Source of the DNA: Neomesorhizobium albiziae
GTDB lineage: Bacteria; Pseudomonadota; Alphaproteobacteria; Rhizobiales; Rhizobiaceae
Direction: 5' to 3'
Length of the DNA: 64,000 nucleotides
Assembly (NCBI RefSeq): GCF_900114255.1
Contig: NZ_FOSL01000004.1
Location: forward strand, 186,001 to 250,000
In this document: positions 20,057 through 29,472 of the stretch, one piece after another
How the letters are laid out: each line of letters begins with the position of its first letter
How positions within the stretch are numbered: the first letter of the stretch is position 1
Position numbers and translations under genes: made by a program
The notes under the pieces: model-generated
Seen by the model: the letters and a program-made list of their open reading frames with translations, nothing else
Database searches by the model: none
Told to the model about the DNA's origin: nothing

Positions 20057-20891
20057 AGGCGGGAGGAAGGCTTTTGTCTGCGGGCACCCGATCGCGCACT
20101 CGCGCTCGCCACTGATCCACAATCATTGGCTGCGGACGTTCGGGATCGATGGCTCCTATACGGGGCTCGACATCGCGCCAGCCGATTTTGCGCGGTTCGC
20201 GTCCGATTTTCCAAGCCAGGGTTTTGTCGGCGGCAACGTCACCATCCCCCACAAGGAGACGGCATTTGCTTCGGTTTCCCGCCGCGATGAAGCAGCCGAG
20301 CTCATCGGCGCGGTCAATACGCTCTGGCTGGAAGATGGCGTCACCCATGGCGGCAATACGGACGCCTATGGTTTTGCCGCCAATCTCGACGAACAATTGC
20401 TGGGCTGGGAGAAAAGCCGGCGGGCGGTGGTTCTGGGGGCAGGCGGCGCGGCGCGCGCGGTGATCTTCGCCTTGCAGCAGCGCGGCTTCAGGAACATCCG
20501 CATCGTCAACCGGACGGTCGAGCGCGCCATGGAGCTGTCGCACCGGTTCCGAGGCGTCGCTACCGGACACCCCTGGAAAGCCCTCCCCGATCTGCTTGGC
20601 GAAGCCGATTTTCTAGTCAACACGACATCGCTCGGCATGCATGGCGAAAGCGGCGAGGTTCCCGATCTCGGCCGGTTGCCGGATCAGGCCGTCGTCACCG
20701 ACATCGTCTATGTTCCGCTGCAGACGCCCCTGCTCGCCGCCGCCGCCGGGCGCGGCCTGAAAACAATCGATGGCCTTGGCATGCTGCTGCACCAGGCGGT
20801 GCCGGGGTTCGAACGCTGGTTCGGGGTACGGCCCCAAGTCAGCCCCGAATTGCGGACGCTTATCCTCTCCGATATCGGGGTGACGTCGTGA
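20049..20891 (+). CDS. aroE: Shikimate dehydrogenase (NADP+)
   Basis: Reduces 3-dehydroshikimate to shikimate in the aromatic pathway. The 280-residue protein has the substrate-site opening [15 protein letters not shown] (about 11-25; S-x-S at the carboxylate site) and the catalytic Lys in [10 protein letters not shown] (about 60-69). The NADP loop is [14 protein letters not shown] (about 128-141), followed by NRTVERA, whose Arg/Thr recognise the 2'-phosphate. The N-terminus overlaps maf by 8 bases and the stop overlaps coaE by 4 (GTGA). Confidence 0.97.
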   Translation: MAEGGRKAFVCGHPIAHSRSPLIHNHWLRTFGIDGSYTGLDIAPADFARFASDFPSQGFVGGNVTIPHKETAFASVSRRDEAAELIGAVNTLWLEDGVTHGGNTDAYGFAANLDEQLLGWEKSRRAVVLGAGGAARAVIFALQQRGFRNIRIVNRTVERAMELSHRFRGVATGHPWKALPDLLGEADFLVNTTSLGMHGESGEVPDLGRLPDQAVVTDIVYVPLQTPLLAAAAGRGLKTIDGLGMLLHQAVPGFERWFGVRPQVSPELRTLILSDIGVTS

Positions 20892-21478
20892 TCATCCTTG
20901 GCCTGACCGGCTCCATCGGCATGGGAAAGTCAACGACCGCGAAAATGTTCGCCGAGGCCGGCATTCCGGTTCATGATTCCGACGAAGCGGTGCATCGACT
21001 TTATGCCGGACCTGCGGCGGAGCTGGTGGAAGCCGAGTTTCCCGGCACGGCCGCAAACGGTGCGGTCGACCGCGAAAAACTGTCCCGCGCCGTCGTGGGA
21101 AGCGATGCCGCGATGAAAGCCCTGGAGCGAATCGTGCATCCGCTGGTGCGGGCCGACGCCAATGCTTTTGTGGAGGACAACCGCCGCAAGGGCGCGCCGC
21201 TGATCGTGCTGGACATTCCCCTGCTCTTCGAAACAGGCGGCAGAGATCGTGTCGACAAGGTGGCTGTGGTGACCGCGCCGGCGGATATCCAGCGCGAACG
21301 CGTTCTCGCCCGGCCGGGCATGACCCTCGAAAAATTCGATGCAATCCTGGCAAAGCAGATGCCCGACGCGGAAAAGCGCCGCCGCGCGGATTTCATCGTC
21401 GATACTGGCGGCGGCATGGAAGCGGCGCGGCAGGATGTTCGCCGCATCATCGACGCCCTGTCGCCGAAAGCCGGGTAA
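20888..21478 (+). CDS. coaE: Dephospho-CoA kinase
   Basis: Final step of coenzyme A synthesis, phosphorylating dephospho-CoA at the ribose 3'-OH. The 196-residue P-loop kinase has [12 protein letters not shown] at about 5-16 and the D-S-D-E-A-V-H-R-L motif near 32-40. The [10 protein letters not shown] segment sits near 108-117, and the C-terminal R[10 protein letters not shown] motif near 161-171. It starts with GTG overlapping aroE, so aroE-coaE is translationally coupled. Confidence 0.96.
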   Translation: MIILGLTGSIGMGKSTTAKMFAEAGIPVHDSDEAVHRLYAGPAAELVEAEFPGTAANGAVDREKLSRAVVGSDAAMKALERIVHPLVRADANAFVEDNRRKGAPLIVLDIPLLFETGGRDRVDKVAVVTAPADIQRERVLARPGMTLEKFDAILAKQMPDAEKRRRADFIVDTGGGMEAARQDVRRIIDALSPKAG

Positions 21479-21544
21479 AACACCTCCACAGCATTGCCGC
21501 GGCTTTGCCTAGGCGTGCAGAATCGCTCCGGACGGAGTGATTCG

Positions 21545-22258
21545 ATGCGAGAAATCATTTTTGATACGGAAACGACTGGGCTCGACGCTCGCGACGACCG
21601 CATCATCGAAATCGGCGGCGTCGAATTGGTCAACAGGTTTCCGACCGGCCGCACCTTTCATGAATACATCAATCCCGAGGGCCGCAAGGTTCACGCCGAG
21701 GCGCTGGCCGTCCACGGCATCAGCGATGCCCAGCTGGTCGGCAAGCCGACCTTCGGCCAAGTCTCCGCGGAATTTCTGGAATTCATCGACGGCGCGAGGC
21801 TGGTCGCGCACAATGCAAGCTTCGATATCGCCTTCGTGAACGCGGAATTTGCCCGTCTCGGAATTCCGTCGGTCGAGCCGGGCCTTGTCGTCGATACGCT
21901 GATGCTGGCGCGCCGCAAGCATCCGATGGGCCCGAATTCGCTCGATGCGCTTTGCCGCCGCTACGGTATCGACAACAGCCGCCGAACCAAGCACGGGGCC
22001 CTGCTGGACTCCGAGCTTCTCGCCGAAGTTTATATCGAACTGGTCGGCGGCAAGCAGGCCGCGCTCGGCCTGGAGATCGTTGTCGAGCAGACCCCCAGCA
22101 GGGTTCAGGTCGAAGGGATTGCCGTCGTCATCGAAGCGCGCCCACGCCCGCTGGCGCAACGGCTATCCGACGAAGAGCTGGCCGCGCATGCCGCCATGAT
22201 CGCCGGCATAGGCGAAAAGGCCATCTGGAACCGCTTCGGCTCCGACAACGCTTCGTAA
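21545..22258 (+). CDS. dnaQ: DNA polymerase III epsilon subunit (3'-5' proofreading exonuclease)
   Basis: Proofreading subunit of the replicative polymerase. ATG of MREIIFDTETTGLD gives 237 residues; the upstream extension of the frame is not conserved. The DnaQ-type exonuclease motifs are complete: Exo I DTETTG (7-12), Exo II HNASFDIAF (about 95-103) and Exo III H-G-A-L-L-D (about 155-160), giving the DEDDh catalytic set. The C-terminal 60 residues should bind the alpha subunit. It is last gene of the ppsR-maf-aroE-coaE-dnaQ run and ends before the hairpin at 22281. Confidence 0.96.
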   Translation: MREIIFDTETTGLDARDDRIIEIGGVELVNRFPTGRTFHEYINPEGRKVHAEALAVHGISDAQLVGKPTFGQVSAEFLEFIDGARLVAHNASFDIAFVNAEFARLGIPSVEPGLVVDTLMLARRKHPMGPNSLDALCRRYGIDNSRRTKHGALLDSELLAEVYIELVGGKQAALGLEIVVEQTPSRVQVEGIAVVIEARPRPLAQRLSDEELAAHAAMIAGIGEKAIWNRFGSDNAS

Positions 22259-22280
22259 TTCTCACGTTGAAAACGAAAAA

Positions 22281-22296
22281 CCCGGCCGAAGCCGGG
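22281..22296. terminator. Bidirectional hairpin terminator between dnaQ and secB
   Basis: CCCGGC-CGAA-GCCGGG stem-loop between convergent dnaQ and secB. It is preceded by AAAAA (a T-run for leftward transcription from secB) and followed by CTTT for rightward transcription. Confidence 0.75.
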
Positions 22297-22326
22297 CTTT
22301 GAGCCATTACCGCATGCGCGGTTAAA

Positions 22327-22824
22327 TCAGCTGACCTGGACCTTGGACTTGGCCTGGTCTTCGGCGATTTTCTGCTGGAACATCTGCGCGAAATCGATCG
22401 GATCGAGCATCAGCGGCGGGAAGCCGCCGTTGCGGGTCGCATCGGCGATGATCTGGCGGGCAAACGGGAAAAGCAGCCGCGGACATTCGATGAACAATAC
22501 CGGAAGCATGTGCTCCTGCGGAAAACCTTCGATGCGGAAGACGCCGCCATAGACGAGTTCCACGTTGAAGAGCACGTCCTTGTCGAAGGCAGCCTTGGCG
22601 TTCAGCGTCAGGTTGACGTCGAACTCCTTGTCCGAAAGCGGGTTGGCGTTGACATTGACGTTGATGCTGATGGCAGGCGCCTGTTCGCGGCCGCGGAGCG
22701 AATTGGGCGCGCCGGGGCTTTCGAACGACAGGTCCTTCACGTACTGCGCAAGGACATTCAGTGTTGGCTGCGCACCATTGCCGGATTTCGCGGCACCTGC
22801 GGGCGCGGATTCTTTTGTGGCCAT
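22327..22824 (-). CDS. secB: Protein-export chaperone SecB
   Basis: Tetrameric chaperone that holds preproteins unfolded and passes them to SecA. The 165-residue protein starts at [10 protein letters not shown]. The SecB core begins [17 protein letters not shown], with the following [10 protein letters not shown] and [13 protein letters not shown] segments and the conserved [11 protein letters not shown] near 124-134, which forms the peptide-binding groove. The C-terminal [15 protein letters not shown] end is the SecA-contact tail. The frame opens 6 codons further upstream; the ATG used starts the conserved family sequence. Confidence 0.97.
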   Translation of the reverse strand: MATKESAPAGAAKSGNGAQPTLNVLAQYVKDLSFESPGAPNSLRGREQAPAISINVNVNANPLSDKEFDVNLTLNAKAAFDKDVLFNVELVYGGVFRIEGFPQEHMLPVLFIECPRLLFPFARQIIADATRNGGFPPLMLDPIDFAQMFQQKIAEDQAKSKVQVS

Positions 22825-22938
22825 AAGCCGGGATCCTCTCATTCAGCCGTCGAACGGCGCATAAAACGCGCGTTGGCTAGCATGGTGGGCAGGCTGTGAC
22901 AAGTTTCGCAAGCCGGGATTTCGGTCTGCCGGGGCGTT

Positions 22939-23436
22939 CTAGGGCTCGTCCCTGTCCAGGCGGCGCCACGGAGAGGTCTTGTCGCCTTCCTTGGAGTATT
23001 CGTCCGCGTCGAGATCGATCGTCTTGCGGCCCGAACGATCGCCGCCTTGCTGGTTCCAGCGCCCGCCCCCGAAACCGCCGCCCACCACGGTGATACGGTC
23101 GCGGACGAGATACCAGCCGAAGTCGCGGACCGGCGGGATGAAGAGCAGGATGCCCAGAATATCGGTGACGAAACCGGGAATCACCAAGAGAATGCCGGCC
23201 AGCAGTATCATCATGCCATGGGCAAGTTCGCGACCGGGGTCGCGGCCCGCCTCGAGCTGCTGCCTGATCCTGGTCAGGATGCCAAATCCCTGGATGCGGA
23301 CCAGAATTCCGCCCGCCACGGCGCTCAGGATGACCAGCCCGATGGTCGGCAACACGCCGATCTGGCTGCCGACGAGGACAAAAACGGCGATTTCGATGAG
23401 CGGAAGCGCCAAAAGAATGAGCGAAAGGGGAAACAA
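22939..23436 (-). CDS. FxsA family membrane protein
   Basis: A 165-residue inner-membrane protein of the FxsA family (FxsA of E. coli alleviates F-plasmid exclusion of phage T7; its cellular role is unclear). Three hydrophobic segments are seen: residues 3-20, 25-48 and 72-95. The family pattern P-L-I-E-I-A-V-F-V-L-V-G and the G-x-L-V-R-x-Q-G-F segment are present. A Gly/Arg-rich stretch (GGGFGGGRWNQQGGDR) follows, then a charged cytoplasmic tail. It sits beside secB on the same strand and diverges from a Tim44-like gene. Confidence 0.9.
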   Translation of the reverse strand: MFPLSLILLALPLIEIAVFVLVGSQIGVLPTIGLVILSAVAGGILVRIQGFGILTRIRQQLEAGRDPGRELAHGMMILLAGILLVIPGFVTDILGILLFIPPVRDFGWYLVRDRITVVGGGFGGGRWNQQGGDRSGRKTIDLDADEYSKEGDKTSPWRRLDRDEP

Positions 23437-23635
23437 CGTCCGGTTTTCTTCGTAATCAGGAGGTATTTTCAGGCATCTACCATGTGCGACGGCACATTAA
23501 ATAGGTACGCATGCCTTTGATTTGAATGATCGCGCTATGCGTTCTATATGCATTGGTTGAGAATTGTGCGATGCGGACGCTGATTGGCGTCGCGGCCTGC
23601 GCAGCGACGTACAAAAGGATCGATTGGCGGAAGAC

Positions 23636-24340
23636 ATGGAATTCTTCGATTTCGGCACCATTTTTTTCCTCGTTGCGGCGGTGGTGATCTTTTTCCAGCT
23701 GCGCAACGTGCTGGGGCGTCGAACAGGGAATGAACGCCCGCCTTTCGATCCCTATACGATCGGCCGCAAGCGGGACAAGGAAACCGCCAATACCACGGAG
23801 AATGTCGTCTCGCTGCCGCGCAAGCGCGCTGCCGGGGAAGCCGACGAGACCTACAAGGCCATCGACGCTTTCGCGCCGCCCGGCGGCGAATTGAACAAGG
23901 GCCTGCGCGCCATCAAGGACGGCGACCCGTCCTTCGAGCCGAAGTCTTTTGTCGACGGAGCCAAGATGGCCTACGAGATGATCGTCATGGCCTATGCCGA
24001 CGGCGACCGCAAAACGCTGAAAAATCTTCTCTCCCGTGAAGTTTACGACGGTTTTGTCGCCGCGATCGCCGAGCGAGAAGGCCGTTCTGAGAAGATCCAG
24101 TCCTCCTTCGTCGGCATCGACAAGGCGGATATCGTTTCGGCCGAGATGAAGGGTAGCGAGGCGCATGTCACGCTGCGCATCGTTAGCGAGCTGATTTCGG
24201 CCACCCGCAACAACGCCGGCGAAGTGGTCGACGGCGATCCGGAAACCGTCGCCGAGGTAAAGGACGTCTGGACTTTCGCTCGCGACACGCGTTCGCGCGA
24301 CCCGAACTGGAAGCTGGTCGCGACCGAGGCCGAAGACTGA
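23636..24340 (+). CDS. Tim44/TimA-domain membrane-anchored protein
   Basis: 234 residues. A single N-terminal membrane helix (FGTIFFLVAAVVIFFQL, about 6-22) is followed by a charged linker and a C-terminal Tim44-like domain (about 85-230). This is the alphaproteobacterial relative of the mitochondrial import motor subunit Tim44; in bacteria it is thought to assist membrane-protein or lipid-associated folding, and its role is not firmly known. The ATG at 23636 has a purine-rich site (GGCGGAAG) just upstream. It lies 9 bases before mltA, and divergence from fxsA and secB places it in a protein-export neighbourhood. Confidence 0.88.
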   Translation: MEFFDFGTIFFLVAAVVIFFQLRNVLGRRTGNERPPFDPYTIGRKRDKETANTTENVVSLPRKRAAGEADETYKAIDAFAPPGGELNKGLRAIKDGDPSFEPKSFVDGAKMAYEMIVMAYADGDRKTLKNLLSREVYDGFVAAIAEREGRSEKIQSSFVGIDKADIVSAEMKGSEAHVTLRIVSELISATRNNAGEVVDGDPETVAEVKDVWTFARDTRSRDPNWKLVATEAED

Positions 24341-24349
24341 CCCCAAGCT

Positions 24350-25498
24350 GTGATCGCGGAGGCGTTTTCAGAAGGGCTCGGTCAGGTGGCGCTTTCCCAA
24401 TACCTCCGCGAGGTCCGCTGGTCCGAGCTTCCCGGCTGGCCGGACGACGCGCCGGCTGAAGCCTTCGAAGCCTTCCGCCGCTCCGCTTTCCATGTTCTCG
24501 GCAAGCCTTACCGGAGTGGCGCTCTGGGCGTCGATTTCAGCGCATTTTCAGAGGCCTACGAGGGCGCGCGGGCCGCCGGGTCGGGGACGGCGGCGCAGCC
24601 CGACGCTCGGCGGTTCTTCGAGCGTCATTTCGTCCCATGCAAGGTCGTGCCGGACAACGGCGGCAAAAAAGGTTTCGTGACAGGCTTTTACGAACCGGAG
24701 GCCGAAGCATCGCCGGTCCAGACCGGACGGTTTCAGTATCCGCTCTTGCGCCGGCCTTCCGACCTCGTGGACATTGACGACACCAACAGGCCGGCGGGCA
24801 TGGACCCGTATCTGGCGTTCGGCAGGCAGACTGCCGGGGGAATCGTTGAATATTTCGACCGCGCGTCGATCGAACAGGGCGCACTGGCGGGCAGAAATCT
24901 CGAGATCGCGTGGCTGGCCGACCCGGTGGATGCCTTTTTCATTCATGTCCAGGGCGCTGCTCGGCTGGCCATGAGCGACGGCACATCGAAACGCGTCACC
25001 TATGCCGCGAAGTCCGGCCACCGTTTTTCCGGACCCGGCCGTAAACTCGCCGATCTCGGCGAAATCCCGGAAAACGCCGTCACGATGCAGTCGATCCGTA
25101 CCTGGTTTCGCGACAACCCGGCCCGGATTTCCGAAATCCTCTGGCAGAATCGCTCCTTTATCTTCTTTCGCGAAACGCCGGTCGAGGATACCGGGCTCGG
25201 TCCCGTGGCCGCCGCAAAGGTGCCGCTGACACCCGGCCGCTCGATCGCCGTCGACCGACTGCTCCACACATTCGGCACGCCGTTCTTCATCGACGCACCT
25301 ACATTGACCGCATTCGATGAAAAACCCTTTCGCCGTCTGATGATCGCACAGGATACCGGATCCGCGATAACCGGCACCGCCCGCGGTGACCTTTTCACAG
25401 GTTCCGGCTTTGCCGCTGGAGAAGTTGCAGGGGTCATCAAGCACGCCGCCGACTTTTATGAGCTGGTGCCCAAAAAGCTGGTAGCAGGCAGCCGATGA
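24350..25498 (+). CDS. mltA: Membrane-bound lytic murein transglycosylase A
   Basis: Cleaves peptidoglycan glycan strands to 1,6-anhydromuramic acid products. The 382-residue GTG-start protein has the MltA beta-barrel region (F-V-T-G-F-Y-E-P near 107-114; Y-P-L-L-R-R-P-S) and the C-terminal 3D domain, whose aspartate-rich catalytic signature reads A-Q-D-T-G-S-A-I-T-G-T-A-R-G-D-L-F-T-G-S-G (about 330-350). No classical signal peptide or lipobox is visible with this start, so either the start lies in the short upstream region or export differs. It overlaps smr by 4 bases. Its products could feed the MurNAc recycling gene murQ at 35.9 kb. Confidence 0.93.
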   Translation: MIAEAFSEGLGQVALSQYLREVRWSELPGWPDDAPAEAFEAFRRSAFHVLGKPYRSGALGVDFSAFSEAYEGARAAGSGTAAQPDARRFFERHFVPCKVVPDNGGKKGFVTGFYEPEAEASPVQTGRFQYPLLRRPSDLVDIDDTNRPAGMDPYLAFGRQTAGGIVEYFDRASIEQGALAGRNLEIAWLADPVDAFFIHVQGAARLAMSDGTSKRVTYAAKSGHRFSGPGRKLADLGEIPENAVTMQSIRTWFRDNPARISEILWQNRSFIFFRETPVEDTGLGPVAAAKVPLTPGRSIAVDRLLHTFGTPFFIDAPTLTAFDEKPFRRLMIAQDTGSAITGTARGDLFTGSGFAAGEVAGVIKHAADFYELVPKKLVAGSR

Positions 25499-26049
25499 GC
25501 CCGCGGGAGAAAAACCTCAGCGACGAGGACCGCATCCTTTGGACCCGGGTGGCCAAGACCGCGAAGCCGCTGAAGGGGAGGAAGGTGGCGCTGCTTTCCG
25601 AACCGGAGCCGGTCGACATGGCTGCCGCCCTGGATAAGACTTTTGCGCCGGAGGCGGGGTCCGCGGCGTTTGCGGCGGCCAAGCCGTTGGCCAGGGAAAA
25701 ATCCCGCATTCACCCTTTCGATGCGCCGACCCGCAACAAGCTCTCGAAGGGTCGGTTGCCGATCGAAGGCAGGGTCGACTTGCACGGCATGACGCAGAGC
25801 GAAGCGCATGCGCTGCTGCTTTCCTTCCTGCACCGCGCCTATGCCGAAGGCATGCGTTACGTGCTGGTGATCACCGGCAAGGGTTCGTCCTTCGGTAGCG
25901 ACGGCGTCCTGCGCCGCGCCGTGCCGCAATGGCTGGCGACGCCGTCGTTTCGCGGCCTGGTCTCGAGCCATGACAGCGCTGCCCGCCATCATGGCGGCGT
26001 CGGCGCCATCTACATCAGGCTGCGGCGCCATGGCGGAGAACGCGGGTGA
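25495..26049 (+). CDS. Smr-domain DNA-binding/endonuclease-like protein
   Basis: 184 residues. An N-terminal basic region is followed by a Smr domain (about 95-180) with VDLHGMTQSEAHALLLSFL and the V-L-V-I-T-G-K-G-S-S motif. This family (MutS2 C-terminal type, E. coli SmrA/SmrB) nicks DNA or RNA; SmrB cuts mRNA at collided ribosomes. The D-L-H-G and T-G-K-G catalytic-site motifs are intact. It overlaps mltA upstream (ATGA) and the XRE regulator downstream by 4 bases (GTGA), so the three are likely co-translated. Confidence 0.9.
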   Translation: MSPREKNLSDEDRILWTRVAKTAKPLKGRKVALLSEPEPVDMAAALDKTFAPEAGSAAFAAAKPLAREKSRIHPFDAPTRNKLSKGRLPIEGRVDLHGMTQSEAHALLLSFLHRAYAEGMRYVLVITGKGSSFGSDGVLRRAVPQWLATPSFRGLVSSHDSAARHHGGVGAIYIRLRRHGGERG

Positions 26050-26414
26050 CGCCGTTCGGCCTCAAGCTGCGCGAACTGCGGCGCGCCAAGGGCGTCTCGC
26101 AAAAGCAGATGGCGGCGTCGCTCGGTGTCAGCGCCGCCTATCTTTCGGCGCTCGAACATGGCCGGCGCGGCATGCCCAACTGGGTGATGGTGCAGAAGAT
26201 GATCGGCTATTTCAACATCATCTGGGACGAAGCCGAGGAACTGGAACGCCTGGCCGGTGCGTCGCACCCGCGAGTGGTCGTCGACACGTCGGGCCTCTCG
26301 CCGCGCGCGACCGAATTGGCCAATCTCTTGTCGGAGGGGATTTCGCAGCTGCGCGAACCCGACATCGACGGCCTGCTCCAGCAACTGCGCGCCGCGATCG
26401 AACGTTCGAAATGA
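26046..26414 (+). CDS. XRE-family helix-turn-helix regulator
   Basis: 122 residues, GTG start overlapping smr. The N-terminal HTH_3 domain spans about 5-65 (LKLRELRRAKGVSQKQMAASLGVSAAYLSALEHGRRGMPNWVMVQK), with recognition helix A-A-Y-L-S-A-L-E. The short C-terminal region is acidic and helical and could mediate dimerisation. It is the last gene of the Tim44-mltA-smr run and converges on a DUF1402 gene with a 5-base gap. The target is unknown. Confidence 0.87.
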   Translation: MTPFGLKLRELRRAKGVSQKQMAASLGVSAAYLSALEHGRRGMPNWVMVQKMIGYFNIIWDEAEELERLAGASHPRVVVDTSGLSPRATELANLLSEGISQLREPDIDGLLQQLRAAIERSK

Positions 26415-26419
26415 CGAAT

Positions 26420-27379
26420 CTAGAATAGCGCGCTGAGTTCCGGCAGCTTTTCGTTCACCAGCCAGCCATAGTAGTTTTCTTCCGGCAGTTTCGGCGGCTC
26501 GCCGGCGATCAGGCGCCTGTCGTTTTCTGCCTTGAGCGCATAGGCCCGCGCCTCCGGATTGCCGACATTGTAGAGCGTCGCGGTGATTCCAGGATTCTGC
26601 GAGATATCGAAGCCGGCGATGGTGCGGTAGGAATCGATCGATTTCTTCAGCGTGGCCGCCACATAGGGCAGCGTCAGGTCTGGATCCATGATGGTTTCGT
26701 AGACGCGGTTCGGATCATGTGCGTCGAGCTTGGGAAGCCCGGAAACACGGCTCACCATGTCGCTCATCTGCAGCGCGGTCAGCGGGTTGAGCTGGCCGAT
26801 GCCGAAAGTCTGGCCCGCATAAAGGGGCTGGAAGAAGGTTGCGCTGAAGCGGTCGTTAGGGAAGCTTACGCCGCCGACCTGCTTGCCGCGAAAAGATGTG
26901 TTCCACACCGTTTCCCGGCAGGTCCACAGTTCGTAACTGCCGCTCGCGGCTTCGCACACGGCGAATTCGGGCCGCGCCACGAAGTCGGTGATGTCCTCGC
27001 CGCCATAGCTGAATGTCAGCCTGTTGCTGAGATAGGAGACCGCCTTGACGTAATAGGTCTGAAGCCGGTCGTAGGCATCGACATTGTAGGTGTGCTCGCC
27101 GACGATGGCGCCGACGATGTGTATCGGATCGATGCCGTAGGCCGCCGCCGCCTGCTTGATCTTGGACCGCAGCTTGCTGTCGTTCTTCAGCAAGGCGTAG
27201 ACCTTGCGGTACTTGGCTTCGTAACTGGTGTTGTTGGCCTTGGTGCGCTTTGCCGATGCGCCCGGAACGCTTGGCTGGTCGGGATAATGGTTGCCGGGCG
27301 GCACAAGCGTGGCGGCCTGCGAAGCATGCAGCCCCATCGCCAGGAACAGGCAAGACAGAAGAAGAGAAGACCGTTTCAT
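26420..27379 (-). CDS. DUF1402 family exported protein
   Basis: 319 residues with a clear signal peptide (MKRSSLLLSCLFLAMGLHASQAA, cut after about 23). The mature part is mostly helical and recalls the lytic-transglycosylase superfamily in outline: it has IDPIHIVGAIVGEHTYNVDAYDRLQ with a Glu at the place of a catalytic acid, FGIGQLNPLTALQMSD (similar in layout to the G-x-x-Q-x-x-P motif of SLT domains), and ITATLYNVGNP resembling A-Y-N-x-G. DUF1402 has no established function. From these motifs I infer a possible peptidoglycan lyase. Start MKRSS is preferred because it begins the signal peptide. Confidence 0.82.
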   Translation of the reverse strand: MKRSSLLLSCLFLAMGLHASQAATLVPPGNHYPDQPSVPGASAKRTKANNTSYEAKYRKVYALLKNDSKLRSKIKQAAAAYGIDPIHIVGAIVGEHTYNVDAYDRLQTYYVKAVSYLSNRLTFSYGGEDITDFVARPEFAVCEAASGSYELWTCRETVWNTSFRGKQVGGVSFPNDRFSATFFQPLYAGQTFGIGQLNPLTALQMSDMVSRVSGLPKLDAHDPNRVYETIMDPDLTLPYVAATLKKSIDSYRTIAGFDISQNPGITATLYNVGNPEARAYALKAENDRRLIAGEPPKLPEENYYGWLVNEKLPELSALF

Positions 27380-27483
27380 GCGCCGCCGCAACGTTAACCC
27401 AAGCATGACCGCAGATATCACGCATGCCGGAGGGGTGATAGCCGCCTTAACTAGGCAACGTCTCTGATCAAGTCGAGAAATAG

Positions 27484-27507
27484 TTGCCCGGCCGTTAGGC
27501 CAGGCAA
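27484..27507 (-). terminator. Probable hairpin terminator after hslU
   Basis: TTGCC-C-GGCC-GTTA-GGCC-A-GGCAA forms a 9-bp stem with one mismatch about 40 bases beyond the hslU stop. Read leftward it is followed by ACTATTTC, a weak T-rich tail. Confidence 0.45.
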
Positions 27508-27547
27508 TGTTTCGCCAAGGGTTGTAAATGTCCGCGCCCGGCCCCCC

Positions 27548-28861
27548 TTACAGGATGAACCGCGACAAATCCGTATTCCTGGCAAGGTCGCCGACATGCT
27601 TGCTTACATAGTCGGCGTCGATGGTGACCGACTGGCCGGAACGGTCCGGTGCGTTGAACGAAATCTCGTCGAGCACCCTTTCCATCACCGTCTGCAGCCG
27701 GCGCGCGCCGATGTTCTCGACGGTCGCATTGAGGTCGACCGCGATGCCGGCGAGCGAATCGATGGCGTCGTCGGTGAATTCGAGCTTCACGCCCTCCGTC
27801 TCCATCAGCGCGATATACTGCTTGATCAGGCTGGCTTCGGTCTCGGTCAGGATGCGGACGAAGTCGTTTTTCTCCAGCGCGCGCAGCTCGACGCGGATCG
27901 GCAGGCGGCCCTGCAGTTCCGGCAGAAGGTCGGACGGTTTGGCCACATGGAAGGCGCCTGACGCGATGAACAGGATGTGGTCGGTCTTGATCGGCCCGTA
28001 TTTGGTGGCGACCGTGGTGCCTTCGACCAGCGGCAGCAGATCGCGCTGCACGCCCTCGCGAGAGACGCCGGCGCCCATGCCGCCGTCGCGCGCTGCGATC
28101 TTGTCGATCTCGTCGAGAAAAACGATGCCGTCGTTTTCGGTCGAGGACAGAGCCTTCTGCACAACCTCGTCCTGATCGAGCAGCTTGTCGGATTCGTCGT
28201 TGATCAGCTGCGAATAGGATTGCTTGACGGTGGTCTTCAGCGTCTTGGTGCGCTTGCCGCCCATCGCCTTGGACAACATGTCGTTGATGTTGAGCACGCC
28301 GATATTGGCGCCCGGCATGCCGGGAATCTCGAAGCCGGGCATGCCTCCGGTGCCGGTGTCGGCGATCTCGATCTCGATTTCCTTGTCGTCGAGTTCGCCG
28401 TCGCGCAGCTTCTTGCGGAAACTGTCGCGTGTAGCCGGGCTGGCCGTCTTGCCGACCAGGGCTTCCAGCACCCGCTCCTCGGCGTTGATATGAGCGCGCG
28501 CCTTGACGTCCTCGCGCATCTTGTCGCGCACGAGGCCGATCGCCACCTCGACGAGGTCGCGCACGATCTGCTCGACGTCGCGGCCGACATAACCGACTTC
28601 GGTGAACTTGGTGGCCTCGACCTTGATGAAGGGCGCGCCGGCAAGCCTTGCCAGGCGGCGCGATATCTCGGTCTTGCCGACGCCGGTCGGCCCGATCATC
28701 AGGATGTTCTTCGGCATCACCTCTTCGCGCATCTCGCCTTCGAGCTGCTGGCGCCGCCAGCGGTTGCGCAACGCGATGGCCACGGCGCGCTTGGCGTCGT
28801 TCTGGCCGATGATGTGCCGGTCGAGTTCGGAAACGATTTCACGGGGGGAGAAGGTGCTCAT
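27548..28861 (-). CDS. hslU: HslU ATPase subunit of the HslVU protease
   Basis: AAA+ unfoldase that feeds substrates to HslV. Start [20 protein letters not shown] gives 437 residues. Walker [16 protein letters not shown] is at about 59-73 and Walker [12 protein letters not shown] at about 245-255. The pore motif G-Y-V-G-R-D is in [14 protein letters not shown], and the I domain lies at about 110-235. The C-terminus ends LSRFIL, the tail that docks into HslV. It is last in the leftward run hslV - GNAT - DUF2585 - hslU, with 1 base between the DUF2585 stop and its start. Confidence 0.97.
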   Translation of the reverse strand: MSTFSPREIVSELDRHIIGQNDAKRAVAIALRNRWRRQQLEGEMREEVMPKNILMIGPTGVGKTEISRRLARLAGAPFIKVEATKFTEVGYVGRDVEQIVRDLVEVAIGLVRDKMREDVKARAHINAEERVLEALVGKTASPATRDSFRKKLRDGELDDKEIEIEIADTGTGGMPGFEIPGMPGANIGVLNINDMLSKAMGGKRTKTLKTTVKQSYSQLINDESDKLLDQDEVVQKALSSTENDGIVFLDEIDKIAARDGGMGAGVSREGVQRDLLPLVEGTTVATKYGPIKTDHILFIASGAFHVAKPSDLLPELQGRLPIRVELRALEKNDFVRILTETEASLIKQYIALMETEGVKLEFTDDAIDSLAGIAVDLNATVENIGARRLQTVMERVLDEISFNAPDRSGQSVTIDADYVSKHVGDLARNTDLSRFIL

Positions 28862-28862
28862 A

Positions 28863-29465
28863 TCACTGTAATCCACTTTGCCACTGCCGGATGGACTCAA
28901 ACGGATGCAGCAGCATGATCACGTTGAGCGTCAGATTGTCCCGGATGAGATAGCCCGTGCCGATCTCGAAGATCAGGGCAAGCGCGACGATCACCCATAT
29001 AGGTAGCCTTGCGGCCATCACAAAGCCCAGCACCATTGCCAGCGTATCGGACACCGAATTGATGATGCTGTCGCCGTAATAGTCGAGGGAAATGGTCCCT
29101 TCCCGGTAACGGTTGATGATAAAATCGCTGTTTTCGAGGAGTTCCCAGGCACCCTCTATGACGATTGCGGGCAAAAGCCGAAACCACAGCGGCATTTTCG
29201 GGAAAAGGAACCAGGTCAGCGCATAGAACAGAAAGCCGTGAATGATGTGCGAGGGCGTGTACCAGTCGGAGATGTGTTGGGAGTTTTCCGAACTCATCAC
29301 CACGCCATGCCACAGCTTGACATAGCCACATTCGCAGATCGGAGTGCGCCCCATGGCGTAGAGAATGGCCGCCTGCAGGACGATCAGGCCGACAGCGACC
29401 AGCACGCCGATCCGCCAGGCGCCGTCGAACGCCGTTTTCTCCGTGCCGGCTCCGGATGGGCTCAT
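28863..29465 (-). CDS. DUF2585 family membrane protein
   Basis: 200 residues with four to five hydrophobic segments (about 17-38, 67-85, 93-108, 130-152, 155-175), so an inner-membrane protein. Conserved-looking polar residues inside membrane segments include [45 protein letters not shown] and [15 protein letters not shown], with several His, Glu and Asp that could bind a metal or ligand. DUF2585 has no assigned function. It sits in the hslVU gene run, 7 bases after the acetyltransferase and directly before hslU, an arrangement found repeatedly in rhizobia. Confidence 0.85.
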   Translation of the reverse strand: MSPSGAGTEKTAFDGAWRIGVLVAVGLIVLQAAILYAMGRTPICECGYVKLWHGVVMSSENSQHISDWYTPSHIIHGFLFYALTWFLFPKMPLWFRLLPAIVIEGAWELLENSDFIINRYREGTISLDYYGDSIINSVSDTLAMVLGFVMAARLPIWVIVALALIFEIGTGYLIRDNLTLNVIMLLHPFESIRQWQSGLQ

Positions 29466-29472
29466 GGGCGGC

